Below, piece after piece: positions 36,163 through 44,939 of a stretch of DNA of 46,388 bases. Each line of letters begins with the position of its first letter. Position 1 is the stretch's first letter. Source of the DNA: Actinomycetales bacterium. Its GTDB lineage: Bacteria > Actinomycetota > Actinomycetes > Nanopelagicales > Nanopelagicaceae. Both the position numbers and the translations under genes were made by a program. Location of the stretch: positions 1 through 46,388 of the forward strand of contig QYQH01000032.1 of NCBI GenBank assembly GCA_007280395.1, given 5' to 3'. A model generated the notes under the pieces. That model ran no database searches, was not told the DNA's origin, and worked only from the letters and a program-made list of their open reading frames with translations.

Positions 36163-36834
36163 ATGACTACAGATCAATTAGCAAAACGTCGAAATGAGAT
36201 GTTTCATGCCCTTCGAGTATCTGGGCTTTTATTCCTAGGTTTTCTCTTTATTACCCAGCAGGTAATAACTCGAGGCTGGCTTTATCACCTAGATCATTAC
36301 ATTTTAGATTTGAAGAATCCAAAATTCAAAGGCTTAGCAGGCCATATTCTAATCGGGCTGGATGATCTTGGACTTCGTTGGTTTACTGCAACTGTTCTTC
36401 TGATATGTGCCGCAATTATTAGTTGGAGATTCAAATCATTTCGTCCAATAAATCTTTCAATCTTGGCGTTGGTCTCACTTAATTTAGTTGTAGGGGCTAC
36501 TAAAATTTATATTGGCAGAACCAAGCCAAGACTTTATATTGATGATTTGCAGGCGGGTGGGATGTCATATCCAAGTGGTCATGCTTCGAATGCCCTAATT
36601 ACTTGGGGCCTTCTTGCCTACTTAATTTATCGTTACACAAATCGCGCACCATTTGAGGGCATAAAGTTATATCCAATAGTTGGGCTAATCACGACAACTG
36701 TTGTGGTTGTTTCACTAATTAGAAATACCCATTGGTTCTCAGATCTACTCGGTGGGGTTTTTATAGGCGGCGCCTTACTCGTAGCAATTATTGCAATTGA
36801 CCGATTTTTTCCATCAAATAAGCAGCCCTCATAG
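36163..36834 (+). CDS. PAP2-superfamily phosphatase-like membrane protein
   Basis: TM-rich protein; KIYIGRTKPR, SYPSGHASNALI, SLIRNTHWFSDLLGG resemble PAP2 motifs; ATG at 36163 preferred over track start 36154. Confidence 0.8.
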   Translation: MTTDQLAKRRNEMFHALRVSGLLFLGFLFITQQVITRGWLYHLDHYILDLKNPKFKGLAGHILIGLDDLGLRWFTATVLLICAAIISWRFKSFRPINLSILALVSLNLVVGATKIYIGRTKPRLYIDDLQAGGMSYPSGHASNALITWGLLAYLIYRYTNRAPFEGIKLYPIVGLITTTVVVVSLIRNTHWFSDLLGGVFIGGALLVAIIAIDRFFPSNKQPS

Positions 36835-37184
36835 TGGCGCCAATAATTGGAATTGGAATTGATGTTGTTGCAATCGATCGCTTTCAAGAGTCATTGGATC
36901 GCACCCCAGGGTTGCTAAATCGCGTGTTTACGCCAAGTGAGTCGCAACTCAAAGTTTCCAGTCTGGCCGCGAGATTTGCTGCTAAAGAAGCGCTAGCCAA
37001 AGCACTTAACGCGAAGTCAGCATTTAATTGGCAAGAGGCTGAAGTAATTAATGAGTCAACTGGAAAACCAAATTTTATATTTACTGGTGAGATGGCTAAA
37101 CGTTTAATAAATCACAAGGTGCATTTGACCCTATCGCACGATGGTGGAATTGCATCCGCCATGGTGATTGTTGAGGCTGATTAA
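36834..37184 (+). CDS. acpS: Holo-[acyl-carrier-protein] synthase
   Basis: MAPIIGIGIDVVAIDRFQ, RFAAKEALAKAL, HLTLSHDGGIASAMVIVE. Confidence 0.95.
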   Translation: MAPIIGIGIDVVAIDRFQESLDRTPGLLNRVFTPSESQLKVSSLAARFAAKEALAKALNAKSAFNWQEAEVINESTGKPNFIFTGEMAKRLINHKVHLTLSHDGGIASAMVIVEAD

Positions 37185-38278
37185 TGCGGGCGGTAGTTGA
37201 AGTTAATTTAACGGCGATCACTAACAACATCGCGCTGATTAAGGGTGAAACTTCGGCAGAAATTCTTGCTGTCGTTAAAGCAGATGCATATGGTCACGGC
37301 TTAATTCCAGTTGCTAAATGTGCAATTCAATCAGGCGCTACCTGGCTTGGAGTTGCCTTGATTGAAGAAGCTCTTACGCTTCGCCAAAGTGGAGTTACCG
37401 CACCGCTAATTGCATGGCTAACTCCACCTAGTGCAGATTTTAAGGCAGCAATTAATTCCAATATTGATCTATCTATTCCATCTTTGAGGCATCTAGAACT
37501 TGTAGTTGCAGCAGGTAAAGCGATTGGTAAAACGCCACGAGTTCATATCGAGGTAGATACTGGAATGAGTCGAGGTGGATTGCTCGGTGAGTGGCAAGAA
37601 TTTTTGATTGCAATCAAAGGCGCAGATGTCGAAGTTATCGGCTTCTGGTCACACTTTGCAAGAGCCGATGAACCAGATGAAATTGCGAATAAAAAACAGC
37701 TTCAGGAGTTCGAAGCTAAATTAACAGAGCTACGCGAACACGGAATTAATCCAAAATATGTCCACTTTGCTAATTCTGCTGCAACACTTATGAATCCAAA
37801 TTCACACAATGACATCATCCGCTTGGGAATTTCAATGTATGGCTTAAGCCCGGATGTAAAAACTCTTGGCTCGTCACAATCTTTGAACCTTAAACCCGCA
37901 ATGACCCTTAAAGCAGAAGTACATTTAGTAAAGCGAGTTCCTGCTGGTTCACCAGTTGGATATGGCGGAACTGAAAAAACTTCTCGTGATACCAAACTTG
38001 CAATTATCACTATGGGATATTCGGATGGAATTCCACGCAATACAACAAGCGCCGCTGGCGTATTTGTCGCTGGCGCAAAAGCCCCAATAATTGGCCGAGT
38101 ATCTATGGATCAATTTGTAGTTGATTTAGGGCCGGATTCAGATGCGAAAACTGGGGATATTGCTGAAATATTTGGCCCCCTTGGATATTCAATTGATGAT
38201 TGGGCTGAGGCGGCAGGAACAATTAATTATGAAATGGTCACTCGAATCGCCACTCGCGTGCCTAGAATCTACGCGTGA
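37184..38278 (+). CDS. alr: Alanine racemase
   Basis: AVVKADAYGHGLIPVAKCAIQSGATWLGVALIEEAL, HIEVDTGMSRGG, GRVSMDQFVVDLG. Confidence 0.96.
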   Translation: MRAVVEVNLTAITNNIALIKGETSAEILAVVKADAYGHGLIPVAKCAIQSGATWLGVALIEEALTLRQSGVTAPLIAWLTPPSADFKAAINSNIDLSIPSLRHLELVVAAGKAIGKTPRVHIEVDTGMSRGGLLGEWQEFLIAIKGADVEVIGFWSHFARADEPDEIANKKQLQEFEAKLTELREHGINPKYVHFANSAATLMNPNSHNDIIRLGISMYGLSPDVKTLGSSQSLNLKPAMTLKAEVHLVKRVPAGSPVGYGGTEKTSRDTKLAIITMGYSDGIPRNTTSAAGVFVAGAKAPIIGRVSMDQFVVDLGPDSDAKTGDIAEIFGPLGYSIDDWAEAAGTINYEMVTRIATRVPRIYA

Positions 38279-39063
38279 GTTCATCCCTGTTAGCCATCTC
38301 AAACCTATCGGTCTCTTTTGGTGGCGTGAAAGCGCTAACAAACGTCTCGATTGATGTTCCCAAAAATAGCGTTGTGGGTCTGATCGGACCTAATGGGGCT
38401 GGGAAAACTACTGTCCTTAATTGCATCTCAGGTTTAGTAAAAAGTGATACCGGAATATTTGCATTTGAAGGCGTCGAGCGAGAATTTCCTAAGCCACATG
38501 AATTAGTTGATTTAGGTATTACTCGGACGTTGCAAGGTGTTGGGTTATTTAACGAATTATCTGTTCTCCAGAATGTAATGGTCGGAGCGGATAAGAATTA
38601 CAAACCGAATTTTATGAAAGAGCTCTTTGGGCTTTCTGGCAAAGTTGAAGCTGGGCTCAAAGAACGCGCAGAAGAAGCTCTCGCTTGGACTGGCGCTACT
38701 GGGCTAATTGGTAGCAAGCCATCTGAACTTAGCTATCCTGATTCAAAGCGAGTTGCACTTGCACGAGCACTGGTAATAAATCCCAAACTCTTACTTCTCG
38801 ATGAACCTGCCGCTGGCTTAGGACAAGATGATATCGATGCACTTGCCGCGCTAATAAAACAGATTAAACGTCGCTGCTCAATTCTTATCGTAGAACACCA
38901 TGTTGATTTTGTTAGTGAGATTTCAGATTCGGTAAATGTTTTGAACTTCGGAAAGTTAATTGCTGCCGGCAATTTTGATGAGGTTAAACGCAATCCAGCT
39001 GTTATTGAGGCTTACTTAGGTCACACGGATAAGCCAGATGAGAATTCTAAACTCGGTATCTGA
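38275..39063 (+). CDS. HAAT-family ABC transporter ATPase (LivG-like)
   Basis: Walker A GPNGAGKTT, Walker B LLLLDEPAAGLG, H-loop IVEHHVDFV; signature region is LSYPDSKRVALARAL. Confidence 0.92.
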   Translation: MSSSLLAISNLSVSFGGVKALTNVSIDVPKNSVVGLIGPNGAGKTTVLNCISGLVKSDTGIFAFEGVEREFPKPHELVDLGITRTLQGVGLFNELSVLQNVMVGADKNYKPNFMKELFGLSGKVEAGLKERAEEALAWTGATGLIGSKPSELSYPDSKRVALARALVINPKLLLLDEPAAGLGQDDIDALAALIKQIKRRCSILIVEHHVDFVSEISDSVNVLNFGKLIAAGNFDEVKRNPAVIEAYLGHTDKPDENSKLGI

Positions 39064-39776
39064 TGCTTGCCATAACTAATCTTGTAACGCAATTCGCTTC
39101 AATCAAAGCTCTTGATGACATCTCATTTCAAGCAAAACCTGGTTTGATCACAACAGTTATCGGTGCAAATGGCGCTGGCAAGAGCACCTTACTTCGAACA
39201 ATTTCTGGGCTAGAGCGACCATCTAGCGGTTCAATAACGTGGTTTGATGAAGAGCTAACTCACAAGAGCGTAGAAGCAATCGTTAGAAGTGGAATCTCCC
39301 AAGTTCCTGAAGGGCATGCCGTTATTTCACAGTTAAGTGTGGCTGAAAACATCGAACTCGGGGGCCTCTTTCGCAGGCGAATTGCACGAGGGGATTTAGC
39401 AACCGCTACAAAAGAAGTTTATGAACTCTTTCCAATACTTCATGAACGTCGCAACGAACCAGCAGGATCTCTGTCGGGTGGTGAACGACAGATGTTGGCG
39501 ATAAGTCGGGCGTTAGTTTCACGTCCGAAGTTATTGTTATTGGATGAGCCTTCACTTGGTTTAGCGCCACTGATAGCCGCCCAAATAATTAGCGCCATCA
39601 ATGAATTATGTAGATCAACTGGTTTAACGGTTTTGCTGGTAGAACAGAATGCAAATACCGCACTTGCCGTTGCGGACCACGGAATTTTATTAGCCCTCGG
39701 AAAAGTTGTTGCAAATCTGCCTGCTAAGGAAATGGCTGCCGATTCATCCCTTCGAGCTGCTTACTTGGGGTACTAG
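39063..39776 (+). CDS. HAAT-family ABC transporter ATPase (LivF-like)
   Basis: GANGAGKSTLLRTISGL, LSGGERQMLAISRAL, LLLLDEPSLGLAP, LVEQN. Confidence 0.94.
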   Translation: MLAITNLVTQFASIKALDDISFQAKPGLITTVIGANGAGKSTLLRTISGLERPSSGSITWFDEELTHKSVEAIVRSGISQVPEGHAVISQLSVAENIELGGLFRRRIARGDLATATKEVYELFPILHERRNEPAGSLSGGERQMLAISRALVSRPKLLLLDEPSLGLAPLIAAQIISAINELCRSTGLTVLLVEQNANTALAVADHGILLALGKVVANLPAKEMAADSSLRAAYLGY

Positions 39777-40688
39777 ATGACGCCATTCTTAACAGCTTTC
39801 TTCTCTGGAACAGCTCAGGGTGCAATCTACGCACTTGTATCACTTGGCTTAGTTTTAGTTTGGCGCAGCGCAGGAGTAGTTAATTTTGCCCAAATGGGTC
39901 AAGCGATGTTCACAACTTATATTGCTTCACAATTAATCCAGCACAGTTACTCATATTGGAGCGCGTTTTTAATCGCGCTAATTAGCGGCGCAGCACTCGG
40001 CGCACTAGTTGATCTTGGATTAATGCGACCACTTACGTCGCGTAAGAATTCCCAATTGTTAAATAGCCAATCGATGAGAACAACGATTCCAGTTATTGCA
40101 TCACTTGGAATTCTCGGAGTTCTAAAGGCGCTTGCCGGAATTTTCTGGGCAGGTGAGGAGCGAGGATTCCCATCACCAGTCGCGCCAAATGCGATAAAAA
40201 TTGGTGACACTAGCCTTGCAATTACCGGCTTTGATCTCTTTGTCATTGGAGTTGTCTTCCTAACTTTAGTTTTAACAACAATCTTCTTCACGAAAACTGG
40301 AATGGGACTTGCCATGCGGGCAAGTGCACTCAACCCAGAAGTTACAAGGCTGAGTGGAATTAAAGTTGGTTCGGTTCGTACTTTGGGTTGGGCGATATCT
40401 GGAATTGCTTCTTCTCTTGCGGGGCTGCTGGTAACGCCAAGGACAAATCTCTCACCAAATACCTTAGATTTACTATTAATTATTGGCTTCACCGCAGCTG
40501 TTGTTGGTGGACTTTCAAGTCTTGCCGGGTCAGTTCTTGGCGGATTTATTTTGGGATATGTAATTTCATTTGTAAATGTATATAGCGCCCCAGAAAATGT
40601 GTTTATTGCGATTCTAGCCTTCTTGTTACTAGCCCTATTCATAAGGCCGCAAGGAATTCTTGGCAGCAAAGAGGTGCGAAGTGTCTAA
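39777..40688 (+). CDS. HAAT-family ABC transporter permease (LivH-like)
   Basis: GTAQGAIYALVSLGLVLVWRSAGVVNFAQMGQAM, GLAMRASALNPEVTRLSGIKVGSVRTLGWAISGIASSLAGLL. Confidence 0.93.
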   Translation: MTPFLTAFFSGTAQGAIYALVSLGLVLVWRSAGVVNFAQMGQAMFTTYIASQLIQHSYSYWSAFLIALISGAALGALVDLGLMRPLTSRKNSQLLNSQSMRTTIPVIASLGILGVLKALAGIFWAGEERGFPSPVAPNAIKIGDTSLAITGFDLFVIGVVFLTLVLTTIFFTKTGMGLAMRASALNPEVTRLSGIKVGSVRTLGWAISGIASSLAGLLVTPRTNLSPNTLDLLLIIGFTAAVVGGLSSLAGSVLGGFILGYVISFVNVYSAPENVFIAILAFLLLALFIRPQGILGSKEVRSV

Positions 40689-41688
40689 AGTTAAAACTTA
40701 TAAAGTAATTGGGCTGCGTAGTACGCTGCTTTCACTAATTTTATTCCTCTTCTTTATTCTTCTTAGCAAGCAATTCGAACCATATAACCAATCACAACTA
40801 GCAAATATTGCGATGCTTTTAATTGCAGTTCTATCGATTACCTTATTAACTGGCGCATCTGGGCAAATCTCACTTGGTCAAGGTGCAATCATGGCTGTTG
40901 GTGGATATAGCTCTGCCTTACTAGTTACGCGCCTTGGGTTATCAATGTGGCTCGCATTTATCTTGGCAATATTTATATCTGCATTATTTGGGTTATTTCT
41001 AGGTCTTGCTGCAGCAAGGCTAAGTGGACCATATTTGGCTGGAACAACTTTGGTAATGGCACTGGCTATTCCATCAATCGCGGTTAGATTCGAAACTTTT
41101 TTTAGTGGTGATGTTGGGTTGAGTGTCGATTATGGGATGCCTCCTGAGTGGTTAACTAACTTAGTAGGCGAAATAAGTATTGAAGAGTGGTCGCTTTATG
41201 TCGTTCTACCATTTACTGCAGTTGCGCTGTTCGCAGTTTTAAATCTTTTAAATACCAGAACCGGTAGAACTTGGCGCGCGGTACGTGACAATGAAGTTGC
41301 CGCAGCCCTTGCTGGAATTAATATCGGACGAACAAAGGTAATTGTTTTTGTGTGTGCATCGGGGTTAGCAGGATTGGCTGGTGCACTTTATGGTTTTCGT
41401 GGTCTTGTTGCACCAAGTGTTTATCCAACCGATCTCTCCCTAACTCTTTTAACCGCTGCAGTAATTGGTGGTCTGCGCTCGATTGGTGGCGCAATTTTTG
41501 GAACATTCGTAATAGTTTTTCTGCCTGATCTGATTGAAAAAGTAACGAAGAATTTCGCGATTCCCGAGACGGTCGGAATCTACCTACCTGCGCTAACGAT
41601 TGGCCTACTGCTTCTTTTAACTGTCATCCTCAATCCCCGAGGGGCGGCCGGAGCGCTAGAACATATCCGCCACAAGAAAAAGCACTAG
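40681..41688 (+). CDS. HAAT-family ABC transporter permease (LivM-like)
   Basis: LLTGASGQISLGQGAIMAVGGYSSALL, GRTWRAVRDNEVAAALAGINIGRTKVIVFVCASGLAGLAGALYG; GTG at 40681 overlaps previous stop by 8 nt. Confidence 0.92.
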   Translation: MSKVKTYKVIGLRSTLLSLILFLFFILLSKQFEPYNQSQLANIAMLLIAVLSITLLTGASGQISLGQGAIMAVGGYSSALLVTRLGLSMWLAFILAIFISALFGLFLGLAAARLSGPYLAGTTLVMALAIPSIAVRFETFFSGDVGLSVDYGMPPEWLTNLVGEISIEEWSLYVVLPFTAVALFAVLNLLNTRTGRTWRAVRDNEVAAALAGINIGRTKVIVFVCASGLAGLAGALYGFRGLVAPSVYPTDLSLTLLTAAVIGGLRSIGGAIFGTFVIVFLPDLIEKVTKNFAIPETVGIYLPALTIGLLLLLTVILNPRGAAGALEHIRHKKKH

Positions 41689-41789
41689 TTTTAGTATCAC
41701 CTCCAGAATTGAGCGCAAAAGTTGCTCGATTGTTATGAATATCGACCAGCATGGCTATTCACTTAGGCGTAACTCACAGTTAACCTTTG

Positions 41790-41829
41790 CTCAGACCCGG
41801 ACGCACCCGTCCGGTTCCCATGGGCTGAG
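41790..41829 (+). promoter_or_regulatory. Strong hairpin in leader of the substrate-binding protein gene
   Basis: ccggacg-cacc-cgtccgg (41797-41803/41808-41814) enclosed by ctcag (41790-41794)/ctgag (41825-41829). Confidence 0.6.
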
Positions 41830-41864
41830 TTTCTCGGTTCCACGGCAAGAGTGCAGTAGAAAGA

Positions 41865-43208
41865 GTGAATGCAGTGAATCTTCGCAAACCTCTGATTCTC
41901 ACCGTAGTCGCATCAGCGCTGGTGGGATCTCTAGCAATAAGCAGTATTTCGGCATCTGCCGCCAGTGATCCAGGGGTTTCATCCTCTGAAATTGTTCTCG
42001 GTATGCAATTGCCACAAACCGGAGCAGCAAGCCCTGGTTATAACAAGGTGGATGACGCAGCACGCGCCTACTTTGATTATGTAAATTCAAAGGGTGGAGT
42101 TAATGGCCGCAGCATCAAGCTTGTAGTTAAAGATGATACCTACAAGGCGGGGCTAACAATCAGCACTGCTTCTAAATTAATTAACGAAGATAAGATTTTT
42201 GCATTCTTTGGATCAATTGGAACTCAAACTCACGTTTCAATCATCAAAGATATCAACCGTCGCAAGATTCCAGATATCTTTGTAAACAGTGGCTACAGCG
42301 GTTTCTATACCGATCCTAAGAAGTATCCAACAACATTTGGTGGCCTAGGAACATATACCGTCGAGGCAAAAATTCTTGGAAAGTATCTCAAGGAAAAGTA
42401 TGCTGATAAGAAGATTGGTATTTTGTATCAATCCGATGACTTCGGCCGTAACGCGGTTGCTGGATTTACTGCAGCAGGACTCAAATTTGAGGCTAAGAAA
42501 ACTTCAGCATCATTCATCGCTGGAACCCAGGGTTCAATCGGCCTTGCAAGCCAACTCTCACAGTTGAAGGCTAATGGCGTTGATATCGTTATTATCGCGG
42601 CTGTTTCTTCTGCTACAGCAGTTGCCTACGCAACAGCCAGTGCAATTGCCTACAAACCAACAAAATGGGCGGTAATTAGCGTTGGCGCAGATGCGACAAC
42701 ATTCCAGACAATTCTTGGCTCAAAGGGCGTACCTGCAGCAACAAGTGCAGCGATGCTTGCTGGAACAATTTCAGCATCTCATGCTCCTGCTCCTGGAGAT
42801 GCAACTGATGAATATGTCACAGCATTCAAGAAGATAAATGATGACTTCAACAAGGGCGCAGATAAGCGTTGGGATAACAATGTGATGCAAGGTATGAATA
42901 TTGCTTACCTTGCTACTTCTGCTCTTATGGGAGTTGGAAAAGACTTAACCCGTGCAAAGTTGGTTGCTTACCTTGAGGACAATGGTTCAAAGTTAAGCAG
43001 CGCAGCATTTGCACCACTTGGTTATTCAAAGTCCACTCATGAGGCCTTCACTGGCTTCTGGCTTGGTGAATATGACGCCACAACACTTCTTGCACCAATT
43101 GATGGAAAGCGTGTTGTTTACACAACCGATTCTGGATCTGGCGCAGTAACTGTTTCCAACTACATGCGTCCAGCTATTGCTGCTGATGCGCTTCCAAAGG
43201 TTGCGTGA
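41865..43208 (+). CDS. HAAT-type extracellular substrate-binding protein (type 1 periplasmic binding fold)
   Basis: Signal peptide then EIVLGMQLPQTGAASPGYNKVDDAARAYFDYVNSKGGVNGRSIKLVVKDDTYKAGLTISTASKLINEDKIFAFFGSIGT; start could be 41865 or 41874. Confidence 0.92.
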   Translation: MNAVNLRKPLILTVVASALVGSLAISSISASAASDPGVSSSEIVLGMQLPQTGAASPGYNKVDDAARAYFDYVNSKGGVNGRSIKLVVKDDTYKAGLTISTASKLINEDKIFAFFGSIGTQTHVSIIKDINRRKIPDIFVNSGYSGFYTDPKKYPTTFGGLGTYTVEAKILGKYLKEKYADKKIGILYQSDDFGRNAVAGFTAAGLKFEAKKTSASFIAGTQGSIGLASQLSQLKANGVDIVIIAAVSSATAVAYATASAIAYKPTKWAVISVGADATTFQTILGSKGVPAATSAAMLAGTISASHAPAPGDATDEYVTAFKKINDDFNKGADKRWDNNVMQGMNIAYLATSALMGVGKDLTRAKLVAYLEDNGSKLSSAAFAPLGYSKSTHEAFTGFWLGEYDATTLLAPIDGKRVVYTTDSGSGAVTVSNYMRPAIAADALPKVA

Positions 43209-43215
43209 GGATAAA

Positions 43216-44859
43216 ATGAAAAATATAAATCTCAAGAGACTGATAGCAACACTTGGTGCAAGTGCAATGATTTCAACTGGACTAGTTGTTGCAGTAGCAG
43301 CACCAGCCCAAGCAGCTGAACCAGTTTGTGTTACTGATGCCAAGACAAGCACCATAACTTGTGACGGAAAGCTAAGCAATGGCGCTGCATATAAGACGAT
43401 GGTTCCATCCAATTACGGCGGAACTTTCTACTTCTGGCAACATGGAATTCGCCCTTCTTATCCATATCCTGGATATACAGTGCCAAAAGGTGTTGAACAA
43501 ATGGCACCAACAAGTGTCAATCACAAGATTGATACCACGAAGTCGATGCTTACGTTGGGTTATGGCCTAGCTTCATATGACTGTTCATCAACTGGGCTAC
43601 ATGGTTGGAACACATCTGATTGCGTTGAAATGCTCAATGAATTGGTAACAATTACCAAGGCTCGCATATCAATCCAGAAGACTATTGTTTATGGCGCTTC
43701 AATGGCTGGTGCAATCTTGACACCATTCATCGAGAAGTATCCAAATGCAGCAGACGCGGTCGGAATTCTTGCTGGTGTAACTCCATCAATTAATAACGAA
43801 CTTAAATCTGGTTGCGACATGCTCTACATCTTCAGCGTCTTCTTTGATCCAACAATCAAAGGTTGCACTGCAATGGGAACAAAGGGCGTTCCTGGTCACT
43901 ACGCAGTACTTGGTGACTTTGCAAAGGTAGTAACACTACTAACGCAATGGAGTAAGGATTCTGGATCACTACCACTTGCATATCCAGCCGCACTCGCGAC
44001 TTCTGGAATCCCACAACGTTCTGCACTATTACTTGCCGGGCTAATTGCTGGCCTTCCAACAAAGTCTGCGAACTTTGATGGAATTTCAACAAGTGCGCTT
44101 GTGCCAGAACAGAGCATCAACGCAACTCTCGCAGTTCTGCAAAATGCTGGTGAACTTCTTGGAACTGCCTACTTCGGCGGCCAAGCAGTATCTGAAGTTG
44201 TTGGTGCTGGTTTCTATGACAACACAAAGACAGACTTCGCCGCACTTCTTTCAGATGCAGATTTAGGTCGTTTCAACCTTGGTCTATCTGGTGATGATGC
44301 AATCAATGGAATGCTTGCAACACTTGCCGCATCTCCACGAGTTACTGGTGATGCAACTGCATTGGCAAAGGTAGCTGCACTTGATAAATCTAAATTCGAT
44401 ACCTCAAAGCCAGTAGTTCTGCTATCAAACGAGGCAGATCGCTTGGTATTGCCAGGAAACACGCCGCTTTATTTAAATAAAGCTAGGGCAGTTTATGAAT
44501 CGAAACTTGCTGCATGGAGATCAAAGTTCAAAGCTGCAACAACTACAAGCCAAGCCTCAGCTCTTCTAAAGAGCAAGCCAATTTGGAATACAGTTGCAAT
44601 GTATGCCATGACTCCTGAGACCTACACAAAGTTCACAGCAGCTGGACTTCCTGATACAACGGCTGCGATCTCTCCATCTGGTGTTGGTCACGAGTCATTC
44701 ACTAAGGATCAACTGATGCTCTGGGTTCGAACACTCGCTTCATCTGCAAAGACTGGAAGAGTTCCAAGCTCAGGTGTAATGGCGGCAAATATGGCGGGAG
44801 TCGTGAATCTAAATACAGATCCGGATTACCAACCAAATGAGTTGAAGTATCAGGATTAA
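43216..44859 (+). CDS. Secreted alpha/beta-hydrolase-like protein of unknown substrate
   Basis: Signal peptide MKNINLKRLIATLGASAMISTGLVVAVAAPAQAAE; possible nucleophile elbow VYGASMAGA, acid SNEADRLVLPGN, histidine SGVGHESFT; ATG at 43216 preferred over track start 43177. Confidence 0.75.
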   Translation: MKNINLKRLIATLGASAMISTGLVVAVAAPAQAAEPVCVTDAKTSTITCDGKLSNGAAYKTMVPSNYGGTFYFWQHGIRPSYPYPGYTVPKGVEQMAPTSVNHKIDTTKSMLTLGYGLASYDCSSTGLHGWNTSDCVEMLNELVTITKARISIQKTIVYGASMAGAILTPFIEKYPNAADAVGILAGVTPSINNELKSGCDMLYIFSVFFDPTIKGCTAMGTKGVPGHYAVLGDFAKVVTLLTQWSKDSGSLPLAYPAALATSGIPQRSALLLAGLIAGLPTKSANFDGISTSALVPEQSINATLAVLQNAGELLGTAYFGGQAVSEVVGAGFYDNTKTDFAALLSDADLGRFNLGLSGDDAINGMLATLAASPRVTGDATALAKVAALDKSKFDTSKPVVLLSNEADRLVLPGNTPLYLNKARAVYESKLAAWRSKFKAATTTSQASALLKSKPIWNTVAMYAMTPETYTKFTAAGLPDTTAAISPSGVGHESFTKDQLMLWVRTLASSAKTGRVPSSGVMAANMAGVVNLNTDPDYQPNELKYQD

Positions 44860-44875
44860 TTCCTGAACAACTAGA

Positions 44876-44911
44876 AAATGCGGGGTCAGTTAATTCTGGC
44901 CCCGCTTTTTT
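44876..44911 (+). terminator. Intrinsic terminator after the secreted hydrolase gene
   Basis: gcggggtcag (44880-44889) / ctggccccgc (44896-44905) with one G-U pair, followed by T6. Confidence 0.9.
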
Positions 44912-44939
44912 CATGGAAATATTTGGATAACCTTCTCTG

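Noticed and set aside
39947-40669. 240-aa minus-strand ORF opposite the livH-like permease
   Set aside because: Antisense shadow of a well-supported permease; low-complexity translation with no recognisable domain or start context.
41820-41842. gggctgagtttctcggttcc resembling TPP-riboswitch GGCUGAGA
   Set aside because: The remaining TPP core (GAACCUGAUC...GGnUAAUnCC) is absent and the downstream gene is a HAAT binding protein.
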